The position numbers were made by a program, and so were the translations under genes. A DNA stretch of 64,000 bases from Tillus elongatus (Eukaryota > Arthropoda > Insecta > Coleoptera > Cleridae). The stretch covers positions 125,675,723 through 125,739,722 of the forward strand of contig OZ023269.1 of assembly GCA_964006375.1 (NCBI GenBank), in the 5' to 3' direction. The notes beneath the pieces were generated by a model that was not told where the DNA came from, searched no databases, and was given only the letters and a program-made list of their open reading frames with translations. Below are positions 25,200 through 36,390 of this stretch, in pieces (the first letter of the stretch is position 1; each line of letters begins with the position of its first letter).

Positions 25200-26579
25200 T
25201 TAGTTGACTAAATGATTATACAATGAAGGAAAATTCGAAATGTCTGTATTGGACAGGTTCAAAACTTCGTTGCTGGAACATTTGACATGCTTGAAAATTT
25301 CCATCTCTTCTAAGATATATTGTTCTACTCCAAAACTTGAGGGATGTAGAATCCTGGCATCATTGTTCTTATTGAAGCAGTGGCCACTCTCTCTTAAATG
25401 ACTACCAAAGACTGACGTGTCATTGTTCACCTGGTTTCTGCTCCTGAGGTGCTCTGACACCCTGGTGCTTAATGATCTTCCTGTTCTCCCGATGTAAACG
25501 GCATTGCAATCGGGGGTACCACATGTTAAACGATAAACACCTGACTTCTTAAGGTCTGGGATATTGTCCTTGTTGTGGATGAACATATTACTAACTGTGT
25601 TCATAGATTTGAATGAAAACTTAACATTGTCTCTCTTGAGGGCTTTAACTATAGTGTTTGAAACTGGGCCACAAAACGTGAAGGGGAAATATGAGACTCC
25701 CTCTGGCTGGGTGAGCGGTAAACTAGTGCTGAGTTCTACCAAGAGCTGACGGCTCTTTTTCCTGACCATCCTATCGACGATATTGATTGGATACTCGTTG
25801 TTAACTGCGAGCTGCTTGATAAGGTTCAATTCTTTGACGAAATTCGTCCCCGACAGTGGGACTCTGAACAATCTGTCGACTAGGAATCTGATTGAGGCCA
25901 ACTTGTGAGAGATGTGGTGGCATGACTTGAACGGGATAAGGTGGTCCGTTTGAGTGGGATTTCTGTATATGTCGAAAACAATGGAACTGCTGCTTCTGCT
26001 CAGCTTCAAATCAAGGAAACTTATGGAAGAGTTGACTTCTAATTCCATGGTGAAATTGATGTTGACGTGTAGATTGTTGAGCCAACCCAGGAACTGATGA
26101 AGCTGCTCTGTGGTACCCGACCACACCACAAGTATGTCATCGACATAACGTGACCAGAAAGAAATATGACTTAGAAAAGGGTTGTAGTCGCTGAAGACCA
26201 GGTCCCTCTCAAAGAAGCTCATGAAAATCTCTGCACAAAGAGGTGACAGCGGGTTACCCATGGGGAGACCGTCCTTCTGGACAAAGATCTTGTCGTCAAA
26301 CGATAAGAAGTTCTGGGCCAGGCAAACCTTAACCAAGGCATGGAGGGCCCTTTGGGACTCGCTGCTGAATGAAGAGGAAGTGAGCAAACTTTTTAGGAGC
26401 AGTAGTGTCTGATTTACGGGAACACTGGTAAAGAGATTGGAGACATCGAAAGAAACCAACAAAGACTCGTCTCTCAGCGTTATGTTGCTTAGTTTATTAA
26501 CAAGCTCTGTAGAATTTTTGACGGAGTAAGGTGAGTGGTAATCCAAAGCAGACATCAACAAAGACGACAGCAATCTCAA
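25200..26579 (-). CDS. Penelope-like reverse transcriptase with GIY-YIG endonuclease (5'-truncated)
   Basis: An uninterrupted 459-codon frame. RT motifs in order: LLVSFDVSNLFTSVPV (residues ~40-56), KDGLPMGNPLSPLCAEI (~103-120) and the active site SRYVDDILVVW (~143-153). SSISFLDLKLSR (~183-195) and YRNPTQTDHLIPF (~205-218) follow. The C-terminus holds the GIY-YIG nuclease: KSGVYRLTCGTPDCNAVYIG, RTGRSLSTRVSEHLRSR (~340-390), then HLRESGHCF. The enzyme nicks target DNA and copies the element RNA onto it. Full Penelope ORFs are roughly 700-850 residues, so the N-terminal half is missing. The first Met lies at the inverted-repeat junction and is not a real start. Transcription from here is unlikely, but the frame shows little decay. 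Confidence 0.9.
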   Translation of the reverse strand: MRLLSSLLMSALDYHSPYSVKNSTELVNKLSNITLRDESLLVSFDVSNLFTSVPVNQTLLLLKSLLTSSSFSSESQRALHALVKVCLAQNFLSFDDKIFVQKDGLPMGNPLSPLCAEIFMSFFERDLVFSDYNPFLSHISFWSRYVDDILVVWSGTTEQLHQFLGWLNNLHVNINFTMELEVNSSISFLDLKLSRSSSSIVFDIYRNPTQTDHLIPFKSCHHISHKLASIRFLVDRLFRVPLSGTNFVKELNLIKQLAVNNEYPINIVDRMVRKKSRQLLVELSTSLPLTQPEGVSYFPFTFCGPVSNTIVKALKRDNVKFSFKSMNTVSNMFIHNKDNIPDLKKSGVYRLTCGTPDCNAVYIGRTGRSLSTRVSEHLRSRNQVNNDTSVFGSHLRESGHCFNKNNDARILHPSSFGVEQYILEEMEIFKHVKCSSNEVLNLSNTDISNFPSLYNHLVN

Positions 26580-27007
26580 TAAATTTTGCTGTCTGGATGA
26601 AGCTTCTTATTAAGTACCTTAATTATGTCTATCCCAGACCTTGTGACGTTCAGGAATGAAAAATTTGTATGTCGATGTCGTTCAAAAATCAATTCTGAGA
26701 CTAATCATAGGAATACATTTTTCACCTTTTAATTGCTATCAGTATGTATAAACTTCATTTTCTTATTCTCTAGTTAAAAATTAAAATCTTACCAGAAAAA
26801 AGAACTGACAAGACACAATCACGAAGATAAAATAAAAAGCCATGATAACAAACTTTGAACAAACCATTTAACAAAGTGGTTTCCATCGTTACGGGACTTG
26901 ACTTTTGCGTTTTCGTCATGACATATACTACATTTGACTTTTACGTTTGAGACTACTCACTATTTTTAAGTAATTAATTGAATTGTCCGTAATTTTTCTA
27001 ATTAAAT

Positions 27008-28009
27008 ATGGAAGTCAGTACCAACAATGAACTAACAGGCATTCATGTTATGTATTCACGGGCTTTTGGCAACTGTTATGAGGCGAAACGACTGTATGAA
27101 GAAGCTTTCCCAAATCGGGGAATTCCAGACAGAAGGATGTTTCAACGGATTGACATCCGTCTGCGAGAAACAGGTACATACTTACATTATCTAATACATC
27201 TATCTGTCTCTTTCGAATATATTTTTTACCAGGTGCTCTTAATAAAGTTATTGCTGACGATATGACGAGTTCTTTACGAGCAACAATTGCGTTCATATCA
27301 CATTCAACGTGTGCAGGCACTATCGCCTGAAAGAGATTTTATACATCGCCTACAATTTTGCCAATAGTATCTTCAACATAATAATATAGAAAACTTGTTG
27401 AATTGTGTATTGTTCGCTGACGAGTCTGGATTTAGGCGCGACGGGATCGTCAATTTTCGTAACAGCCATATTTGGGCTGACGAAAATCCCCACGCAGTTT
27501 TTGAAAGGCATCATCAACAGCAATTTTCCTTAAATGTATGGGCTGGAATTGTAGGGTGTAATTTGATAAGACCACACAGACTTAATGCTACAACTTATTT
27601 TGAATTCCTGCAAAACCAACTAAATGGGTTATTAGAAAATGTACTTCTTGACATAAGACATAATCTGTGGTTTATGCATGACGGAGTTCCCCTACATTTC
27701 GCCCTAAATGTCAGAAATTACTTAAGCAATACTTTTGGACGCAGATGGATCGGACGCGGTGGACCTCAGCCATGGCCGGCTCGATTCCCTGATTTAAATC
27801 CTATTATGGACTTTTATTTATAGGGGCATGTCAAAAGTATTGTTTATGAAAATGTTGAAAATGTTGATGATCTGCAGCAAAGAATTGTACTTGGATGCGA
27901 ACAAATTAGAAATACCTCAGAAATATTTCACAGAGTAGGACGTTGTATGTTCCGCAGAACACAAAAGTTTTTTGAAGTGGAGGGTGGCCATTTTGAACAT
28001 TTATTGTAG
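27008..28009 (+). pseudogene. Mariner-like transposase relic
   Basis: The N-terminus is open from ATG 27008 (NRGIPDRRMFQRIDIRLRET, an insect-type helix-turn-helix). Part of the linker is missing and the frame shifts near 27230-27260. The next block VQALSPERDFIHRLQFCQ (about 27312-27366) contains one nonsense codon. The catalytic frame 27395-27823 has VLFADESGF (first Asp), FMHDGVPLHF (second) and FPDLNPIMDFYL (third), then a TAG where a Trp codon is usual. The tail VEGGHFEHLL ends at TAG 28007-28009. Second-to-third Asp spacing is 42, one codon longer than the 1786 copy. Inactive. Confidence 0.85.
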
Positions 28010-28975
28010 TCAGGTATCATAAAATGTTATAAATTTTTTATTTGTTGTTTTATTTGTTGTTAAAATTTGCACACAATACAATTAATTACTTGCGAAAAAT
28101 TAATTTTTGAGCGACATCGACATACAAAAAGTGAGATATCTCGAAAATGGTGTGTCTGAGAGATTTGGATCAAACATAATTTTTTTGCTTACAATTGATA
28201 AGGGCTGCAACGTAACTATACGGTAGGTTGATATTACTGGGTGATGTTTTTAGCTTTGTTAATTTTAATTGCATGTTTAACTTTATATTTTTTAGCTAGT
28301 GTTACTGTATCTGTAGCTTTTTAGATTTTAACTAGACTGTTGGTTTGTGTTTTTACTGTGTGACTTGTGACAATTTATTCATTCACAATCAAGATAGCAT
28401 CCCAGACCTGAAGAAGTCAGGTGTTTGTCGCTTAAAATGTGGGGGTACCACATTTTTACCCCCGATTGTAAATCTGCCTACATAGGAAGAACCGGAAGAT
28501 CTTTGGGCACCAGAGTCAGAGAACACCTTAGAAGTAGAAACCAGCTCAATAATGACACGTCAGTCGTTGGTCGCCATTTAAGGGATAGTGGCCACTGCTT
28601 CAACAAAAATACAAATGCTAAAATCTTGCACCCTTCGAGTTTTGGCGTAGAAAAATTCGTCTTAGAAGAAATTGAATTTTCAAACATTCCAAGTGCCAAG
28701 CCAGTGAAGTTTTGAACTTGTGTAACACTGATGCAACTAACGTTCCTTCCTTCCATAGCCAATTGGTGTAACAGTGCTGCTAGTTTTTCTACATGACCAT
28801 GAACTTTATGATTTGAAGATGGCTGCTCTATGGCTCTCCTTCCATTCTCTACTCTTTTGTCATTGACATGTTTAGCTTCTGACACTTCTTCGTGCACCTG
28901 CACCGGTGCATCCTGCCCGTTTCAAGTTCACATAATGGTCGCCCCTCATCATGGCTGTCGTTAAAAATCGCCGAT

Positions 28976-29578
28976 CAAGGAATTCCACACCTTGGAAGTC
29001 TTCGGGACAAAAGAGCGGGCATAACAAGATATTCTATGTCTGGTAAGCTGGACAGTAAAAGGGTGCATTCGCTCTGTTCCCCTGGTAGATCTGTTGGGGG
29101 CAGCAGGTGGAGGAACTATGGAAGAAAGCTCCTCTGAGCAGTGCCCGTGCAGATATATATAAATGAGAAAGAGGTCACCAACGGCACGTCGGTGGAAAAG
29201 GGATGGCAGCCTTTGGGTGAGGGTAGGGTCACTGATGAGACGTATAGCTCTCTTCTGAATGGAGTCCAGGATAGTGAGTGTAGAAGCGGCAGCAGCACCC
29301 CAGATGTGAGAGGAGTATTCGAGGTTTGGTTTTATTTGTAAAGTATATAAAGTATAGAGATTAGCTGGTGAAAAGTATTTGCGAGCCCGGAAGAGGAAAC
29401 CTAATTGCTTAGCAGCCGCTTCTGCAATTGATGTGACATGTTGGTGCCAATTGAGATTTCGATCCACAGAGATGCCAACAAGTGAAAAGGACTCATTACT
29501 TTGAATAACTTGGTTGTTTATTGTGATGGGTCTAGGGCTGGTGTATCTCTTATGAGAAAGAAAGCAAGACTGTGATTT
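28976..29578 (-). pseudogene. CR1/Jockey-like LINE fragment (ORF2 C-terminus)
   Basis: Open minus-strand frame containing [60 protein letters not shown] and SFVPKTSKVWNSL. It is the same protein region as 8620-9344, truncated at both ends and inserted into a Penelope-like element. At the site where the 8896 copy has ~140 bp of TA, this copy has GATATATATAAATG (29152-29165). It is not functional, as the RT catalytic core is absent. Confidence 0.88.
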
Positions 29579-29684
29579 TTCTGTAGAGATCACTTTGTCA
29601 CCATTGTGCTCTGACATGCACAATTGCCTACCGGAAAAACTAATGTTTTTCTGACAGACCTTTCTTGTTATGTTTGTAGATTTA

Positions 29685-29726
29685 TCCCCTGAAGATGACC
29701 TCTTAGAGTGTCGAAACGCGTCGGGA
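29685..29726 (+). ncRNA. Hammerhead ribozyme-like motif of Penelope-like element
   Basis: Plus strand: TCCC, CTGAAGA, extra T, stem II GACCTCTTAGAGTGTC (GAC/GTC and CTCT/AGAG pairs), GAA, ACGCGT, C, GGGA. Stem I TCCC/GGGA is perfect, the core CUGANGA is present, and stem III is self-complementary. It carries the same extra U after the first core block as the copy at 24304. Confidence 0.6.
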
Positions 29727-29814
29727 GTGAAATAAGTTTTAAATAAATTTGGTGTCTGGAGGAGAAGCCTTTCATTCAATGTTTAATTAAAACGGTTTAT
29801 TATTTGTTGTGTTA

Positions 29815-30959
<1,145 letters not shown>

Positions 30960-30960
<1 letters not shown>

Positions 30961-31800
30961 TAAACGTCTCGACGCAGCAAGTGTGTTATGGAAGCGAGTT
31001 TTCATAAAAATATTTTAATAGAAAATATGTCTCTTTCATGCAAGCAGGCATTAATTTGGTCACCGGTGTAACCTATATAGTAGAAACAATGTACCATATT
31101 TTATCAAAATAACTTGTAAACGTACAAAAATTTTCCGAAAATAAACTTAAAACTTTTCCGAGAAAACTCGTTTCCTAGCTGACAAACCTTAGGTTAATAA
31201 CAAATTGCGTTATTGAATTTTGAAGCATTTAATGGAAATTCGCTACCAAAACGCACTTATTGCGTCTCGATTTTTTTTACAAATATGCATAATATTTCGA
31301 TGAAAAATGCAAAACTGCAATGAAGGATGTTCAAAAAAAAATTGTAGTTATCACCAACGACTTATGGGCCATTCTGTAATTGTCAAAATTATTTTATATG
31401 ATACAGCTCAAGACATCCTATAGGTAACGTATACAATTTTTTCTCGTATCTTGCATAATAACAATTATATTGAGCTTTACCGTAGAAATGAGTCACCATG
31501 TATATATGTAAACAGAAAGTAAACCCGGATATGGATTCTAGGGGGGCCTAGTTTGCGCCCATTTAAAGAAATGTTTTTAGAATTGAAAAGCCGCGGTCTC
31601 CTCATTAACGAATTTTTTCTACGAAAATTAGCTAAAAATTAGAGACCGTTAAACCATAAACTTAACTAAAACTACTTCCAAAGCATCAGAGAAAGTGTCT
31701 ATTTCAAATGAATTTTCTGGAAATATTTTATTAGAATGAAGGGCAATGATGGTTGAAGCTGAAACTTAAGGGTCTGCAGAACACTCTTTACATAATCCGT
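30960..31800 (-). repeat. B repeat with embedded C element
   Basis: Reverse copy of the repeat at 16600-17408. The C element is at 30967-31265 (GACGCAGCAAGTGTG.. to ..CACTTATTGCGTCTCGA). ACTTATGGGCCATTCTG and TATATATGTAAACAGAAAG follow, then the B left hairpin near 31600-31635. The associated upstream block (CATCAGAGAAAGTG, AATGAAGGGCAATGATGG) extends to about 31800. Confidence 0.72.
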
Positions 31801-31960
31801 ATTTCTTTCAGGTTCTTTGCCTAAATGTTGCTAATTTTGACGATTCAAATCGCGACTTTTTACGTTTTGAGGAAAACCCCCATTTTTTTTCTTTGAATGT
31901 CTCTAACTTTTTTGTCTTTAAACCTACAGACCTAAATTTTGGTAAATGCTTTACCATTTA

Positions 31961-32195
<235 letters not shown>

Positions 32196-32389
32196 AACGG
32201 TTTCACTAAGTTATGGGAAGAAAAAACAACCAGGTATGCTATTTAAATTGAATTAAGTCTTAAAGCTTTCATCTCCTCTTTATAAACTTATTTTTGATAC
32301 AAAAACTTACTAATAAATTCATCGGAATGACAACAATCTGATTAGATAACAGTAAAGTGAAATAATATTAAAAAAAAATGATAAAAAGT

Positions 32390-32992
32390 AAACTCACTAA
32401 CTAGGATGAGAAGTCGTCATGTAGGAGTCGATTATTCGATGTAGAAGACTTAGACCACTTAGCTACGCTCGACATATAAGTACTAGCAGCTTATCCCATA
32501 ATACATGTTAATAATTATTCACCGTTTTACTATTCACACAAACAATTTTGATTTACAATGGATTTTTTGCTCATATTTCAACGAAATCAAGGAAAATAAC
32601 GAGTTAGACACATATCTAGGAGCCTGTTAGTCATTTATTGTAGTATTTTTCACTCACATTCGTACTCAATCAATTTTGACGTTCTAACTTTCTTGAATCA
32701 GATTTAATTAATTAAAAATTGATTTACCTCTAACTTTTCTGTGTTTTAAGATAGATATCTGAATGTTGGTGCAAGGGATACTCTTTAGAACAGAAAGCAG
32801 AGTACCGAATTTGGTTGGGCTTATATGGTTATTTCCGGAGATATAATTTTTTCTAAAAATAAAACACCAAATTTTTCGGGAAACCCTGGGTGATTTTCCT
32901 CTTCTAAACTACTTGCAAAAGTAAGGTATGTTCCAAATTTGATAGAAAGCGGAACACTATTTCTTGAGTTATCGGTGTGATAAATAAATATA

Positions 32993-33063
<71 letters not shown>

Positions 33064-33205
33064 AACACACATAAAATTTAAACTGACCCTGGATGTGGGT
33101 TCTAGGGGACCTAGTTCGCGGCCATTTGAAGATATTTTTTCAAAATTCAGAAGTCGGGATCTCCTCGTTGGTGATCTTTTTTTGAAGAAAATTCACTAAA
33201 AATAT
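32390..33205 (-). repeat. TA-core repeat variant with tRNA-like segment (copy 8)
   Basis: This block parallels 62515-63318 over most of its length (ACTAACTAGGAT, TACTAGCAGCT, AACGAAATCAAGGA, TTTAATTAATTAAAAATT). (TA)n is at 32998-33056 and the left arm ends in a hairpin near 33170-33205. Its tRNA-like portion (32400-32480) is more decayed than at 62528. Confidence 0.7.
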
Positions 33206-34020
33206 TCATGTATAAAAATTCCAAAAAAACTCAGTATATACAGCGTAGTTGATAATTATGGAACCAAAGCGCTGTCGCCAGAATGCTTTAAGATGGTTTT
33301 CAAACTTCAGAATTTAAATCTGCATCCTTTGGACTACTTTAACACTAACATATTTTTGCACAAAGTAATTTTTTGACATGGCTGCCATCTTCATTTTGTA
33401 TATAAGTCGTGCAGTAGATCATCAGAAAGCTTTTTCATTTGCTTTAAGACTCTCGCAAAATAATGAGTGTGAGGCTAAAAAAGTTGATATTAAAGGAGCG
33501 TAGGTGATAAATATGGAATGTTATTTAATTATTTAAATGTGACATTTCTTAGAATATTTTGTAAATAAAAATTATTGTTTAAATAAAGCATTTTCCTATG
33601 GCTCTTATATTGAATTTCTTTAAATGATGACTTAGGCCATGCAGTCGTCAGATATGTTTTATTTACTTTACAGCTCTCTGAAAATAGTTGGGGGTATGAA
33701 AGTTATATATCGTATTTGGCCAAGGCATGGGCAGACTTTGACACTAATAACACAATAACATTATGTCGTTTTCTCTAGTTATATAAAGCTAAAAACGCTA
33801 GCTTCATAGCTAAAACCAACCGTAGACTTCAGTTTATAGAGTTTGTTGCATGGAATGTTTATTTTCTGTTTGGTTACAATTTTTATCAACAGTGAATTAG
33901 TTAACTGACCTGAAAGACAAAATATTTTTATAATGATTAGGTGCGACTATAGAAAACTTACATATAAAGAGCAAAGCTAGATACGTACGAAACGATTTAT
34001 ATTTCTAGGGCAATCAAAAA
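33206..34020. other. No feature recognised
   Basis: AT-rich sequence without recognisable coding or element ends. 34021-34056 is a short patch of LINE tail (GACAGCCTAGACCGGATACA, GAGCAATATAAAACT) matching 60750-60782. Confidence 0.45.
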
Positions 34021-34199
34021 TTATCTATGGACAGCCTAGACCGGATACAGAGCAATATAAAACTGGATTTCACAATATTTTTTAATTTTCTGGTAATTTT
34101 TATCCTCTAGTCATCTCTGTGTGAATGTCTGCATTCAGTTTAGGCCTGAAACCACAAAGAACCTATAAAACGGTCGATTCCAGGTGAATATTCCATTAC

Positions 34200-35250
34200 C
34201 ATCAGAAGATCTAAAACTAGGCAACTCCTTTTCCATTGCCAAACAACGATTCCCTTCTTTTGAAAAATAATTTTCTAGCAGCGACCAGTTGAAGCAAGAA
34301 AAAGTTTCTATTATAAATAAAATTCTTGGTATCAACTGGACTCTTAATTCCTACGTACTGAAAATTTCAACTGCTTCCACATTCTCAAATACAACTATTT
34401 TGACAATTGCGAAATGTTTCAGTCCGACGGGGCTTGTTAGCCTGATCATCGCCAAGGCCGAATTATCTATAAAATATGTTCCAATTGATTCAGTGGTGCT
34501 CCGGCCAAATTCTCAAGATGCATTGAGTTGGTGCAACAGCGACCCGAAAAGGTGGTCCGTGTTCATCGCAAACCGCATTGGAAACATTCAAAAACCTTCT
34601 TAACAGTTTACTTGAAGGTATGTCAGCTCTTATAAAACCTGTCTTTCAAAAACCAAACCAATGTTCACTCTATTCAGAAATTTCTGACTAAAATCCAGAT
34701 CGAATGGAAATTCATTCCACCAAGATGGCCACACCAGGGTGGCATCTGCGAAAGCGCAGTTAAAAGCGAGAAATATCACATGATTCGGATTATTGGTAAC
34801 GCAGCTTTGACCTTTGAGGGATTCTCCACTGTTTTGTCACAAACTGAGGCAATTCTAACTTTAATTACAGCCATTTATAATGACCCCTCTGAATGTTTGA
34901 TATTAGGTCACTTCCTCATAAGTTCCAGTTTGACTACCTTCCCCGAGAAAGATTTAACAGACATCCTTGAAACTAGACTTTCCTTCTGGTAGCAATCTTC
35001 TCAAATGAAACAGCAATTCTGGAAACTCTGGCCACTCGACTACTTAACCCGTCTTCAACATCATCCAAAATCTAGAAGTCAATGACCTAATACTCTTCAA
35101 AGATGAATTGCTACCTCCGTTAAAATGGTCTACGGCCATGATAGTGGGCGTGATACCAGGGAGAGACGGCAGAGTGCGAGTTGCCCAAATCCGTACCCCC
35201 AGCGGTACATACACCCGACCCATCACGAAGGTCTGTTCTCTTCCATCTTT
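34200..35250 (+). pseudogene. BEL/Pao pol relic (RT/RNase H, integrase end)
   Basis: Frame pieces in pol order: INKILGINWTLNSYVLKIST with IAKCFSPTGLVSLIIAKAEL (34313-34460, connection after the RT), then VLRPNSQDALSWC and KRWSVFIANRIGNIQ (34495-34595, RNase H). RIIGNAALTFEGFSTVLSQT and FPEKDLTDILETRLSFW (34780-34990) are the end of the integrase core. VAQIRTPSGTYTRPITKVCS (about 35175-35240) is the C-terminal domain. Stops and frameshifts separate the pieces, and much of the integrase core is missing. The family integrates cDNA flanked by LTRs. This copy is dead. Confidence 0.78.
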
Positions 35251-35296
35251 CCAACCAGGATAATTTGGAAGCTAGTCGCTTCAACAGGGGAGAGAA

Positions 35297-36132
35297 TGTT
35301 GGAAAAACAACTGGCACGCCCCTGTCTGTTTTACCTGCCTTCTTTTGCACTGCCCTTTTAATCTCATACCTGAAGTTACCGTTCTCTGGATTTCACAATC
35401 TTTTTCAATTTGCTGGTAATCTTTATCCTTTAGTCGTCTCTGTGTGAATGTCTGCATTCAGTTTCCGCCTGAATAGAGCCACACAAAGATTACATATTTA
35501 CCGTTAGGTCCTTTTCTGTAAGTTGAATAGCTTTATCTGTATTTGACGTGCTCTTAAAAATCTTCCAAGATCTACCCATTGGATTTCTTTACTACGGAAT
35601 AATACTTTAACCGGTTGGCCATCCTGCACTACTGACATTATGTCAACTACGTCAACCAGCGCCACCTGGAAGCTCTATAAAAGCAGGCCTTTCGCAAGGC
35701 ACAATTCAGTTCTACCACATATCTCATTTCTTAGCTTCCTGGGACCTCTGAGATCCCAATCTTCTACCTAAACACCGCTCGTGTGCTTAAGTCAGTTCAG
35801 TTCAGGTTCCATTCTTCCAACCCAAATACCGTTCGTGTATTTCCTACGTGCCAAGTACAGTGGTACCGTAAATAATCAGTGTTTTCTTCTAAATTAGGAA
35901 GTATACTTAATAAACTTCAATCATGCGCGCATTTAAATAAATTAAATACACAGGTAGCTAATAAGATTGCAAAATCTCCCGAGTAACTCATCAATCAAGT
36001 GTGAAGCCACAAGTTGTAAATAATAGTTAAGTTGAAAAGTGTACATAGTGGCAATACAACATATATAAATAAAATAAAGTGTATCACTGAAATCTCCTGG
36101 AATCCACTGCACCTAGAGTTAAATATACAGTC
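35297..36132 (+). promoter_or_regulatory. 3' LTR of BEL/Pao remnant with TATA box, initiator and polyA signal
   Basis: Starts TGTTGG right after the purine tract. TATAAAAG at 35676-35683 lies 30 bp before the arthropod initiator TCAGT (35706-35710), a textbook core promoter spacing. AATAAA is at 35909-35914, with another near 36066. The LTR end is unclear. ATACACA at about 35946-35952 or TATACA near 36127 are candidates, so the right boundary is approximate. Confidence 0.6.
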
Positions 36133-36289
36133 CATATATAGTCCTGACCTTAAACATATTCTTCAAACGCTGAGTAACAAAGTCGACTAATTAACAAAGG
36201 TGGGATCAATCCATTTGCAAATCATTGGGGATAGGAAACAAGCTCTTTCTTGCCCAATGAGTGTGTTTTGCATAGCCTTAAGTTGCTAC

Positions 36290-36390
36290 TTGAACCGCCG
36301 TTGTCTTTCATTTTACTAAAATATTTTCAGGAAATTCATTTTAAATAGACCCTTTTCTGAAGCTTTGGAATTAGTTTAAGTTATTAAACT
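36290..36390 (+). repeat. B-repeat upstream block fragment
   Basis: Contains TTTCATTTTACTAAAATATT, TTCATTTTAAATAGACCC and CTGAAGCTTTGG, matching 16640-16720 and 58300-58370. 36391-38520 is AT-rich with no recognisable gene or element. Confidence 0.6.

Larger units (their letters stand above)
24250..26663 (-). mobile_element. Penelope-like element, 5'-truncated, with inverted ends
   Basis: Flanked by a 12-bp target duplication TTTGTATGTCGA (24238-24249 and 26664-26675) inside the left arm of a mariner-like element. 48-bp inverted repeats bound the body: 24250-24297 and 26576-26623, both containing AGCTTCATCCAGACAGCAAA or its complement. A ~40-bp tail (26624-26663) lies outside the second. The coding strand is minus, with an RT plus GIY-YIG frame at 25200-26579. 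A hammerhead-like motif is at 24304-24344. Inverted, partly duplicated ends with a short tail are a known Penelope arrangement. Confidence 0.88.
23819..28247 (+). mobile_element. Mariner-like element carrying a nested Penelope-like element
   Basis: The left end CAGGGTGTTTCAAAAATGATG at 23819 is preceded by TA. An inverted pair lies further in: 24126-24249 plus 26676-26700 on the left, and about 28100-28247 on the right (both contain CACCCAGTAATATC and AGACACACCATTTTCGAGATA, in opposite orientation). Between them lies a transposase relic (27008-28009). A Penelope-like element (24250-26663) is inserted in the left arm. The right end stops at CTGGGTG (28247), about 300 bp short of a full inverted arm, so it looks truncated. 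An independent partial copy of the left end is at 51247-51588 (minus). Confidence 0.72.
28380..29775 (+). mobile_element. Penelope-like element copy 2, interrupted by a LINE
   Basis: 28390-28715 encodes part of the GIY-YIG domain on the plus strand (SAYIGRTGRSLGTRVREHLR, then HPSSFGVEKFVLEEIE), with a frameshift near 28455. It parallels residues ~335-440 of the ORF at 25200-26579. Non-coding Penelope tail follows from about 29580 (CACAATTGCCTACCGG, TTTTTCTGACAGACCTTTC, hammerhead-like motif, GGTGTCTGGAGGAGAAGCC), matching the complement of 24270-24420. A CR1-like LINE fragment (28976-29578, minus) separates the two parts. Confidence 0.8.
34057..36132 (+). mobile_element. BEL/Pao-type LTR retrotransposon remnant
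   Basis: A decayed pol region (about 34200-35250) is followed by a purine-rich tract CAGGGGAGAGAA and a 3' LTR beginning TGTTGGAAAAAC at 35297. A fragment of the same LTR (34057-34160) precedes the coding part: GGATTTCACAAT and TGAATGTCTGCATTCAGTTT are shared with 35388-35463. Most of gag and early pol is missing, and the 5' LTR fragment is joined directly to RT sequence. No target duplication could be fixed. Confidence 0.75.

Noticed and set aside
27173..27231. Possible 59-bp GT-AG intron in the transposase relic at 27008
   Set aside because: Splicing would still run into a stop, and the downstream frame belongs to another phase. Decay with deletion explains it better.
33240..33520. Possible Tc1-like inverted ends (AGTTGATAATTATGGAACC and GTGATAAATATGGAATG)
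   Set aside because: The two similar phrases are in the same orientation, not inverted, and no transposase lies between.
35044..35361. ORFs overlapping 35120-35361 on both strands
   Set aside because: They overlap the BEL/Pao integrase C-terminal relic, and the sense reading matches that family.
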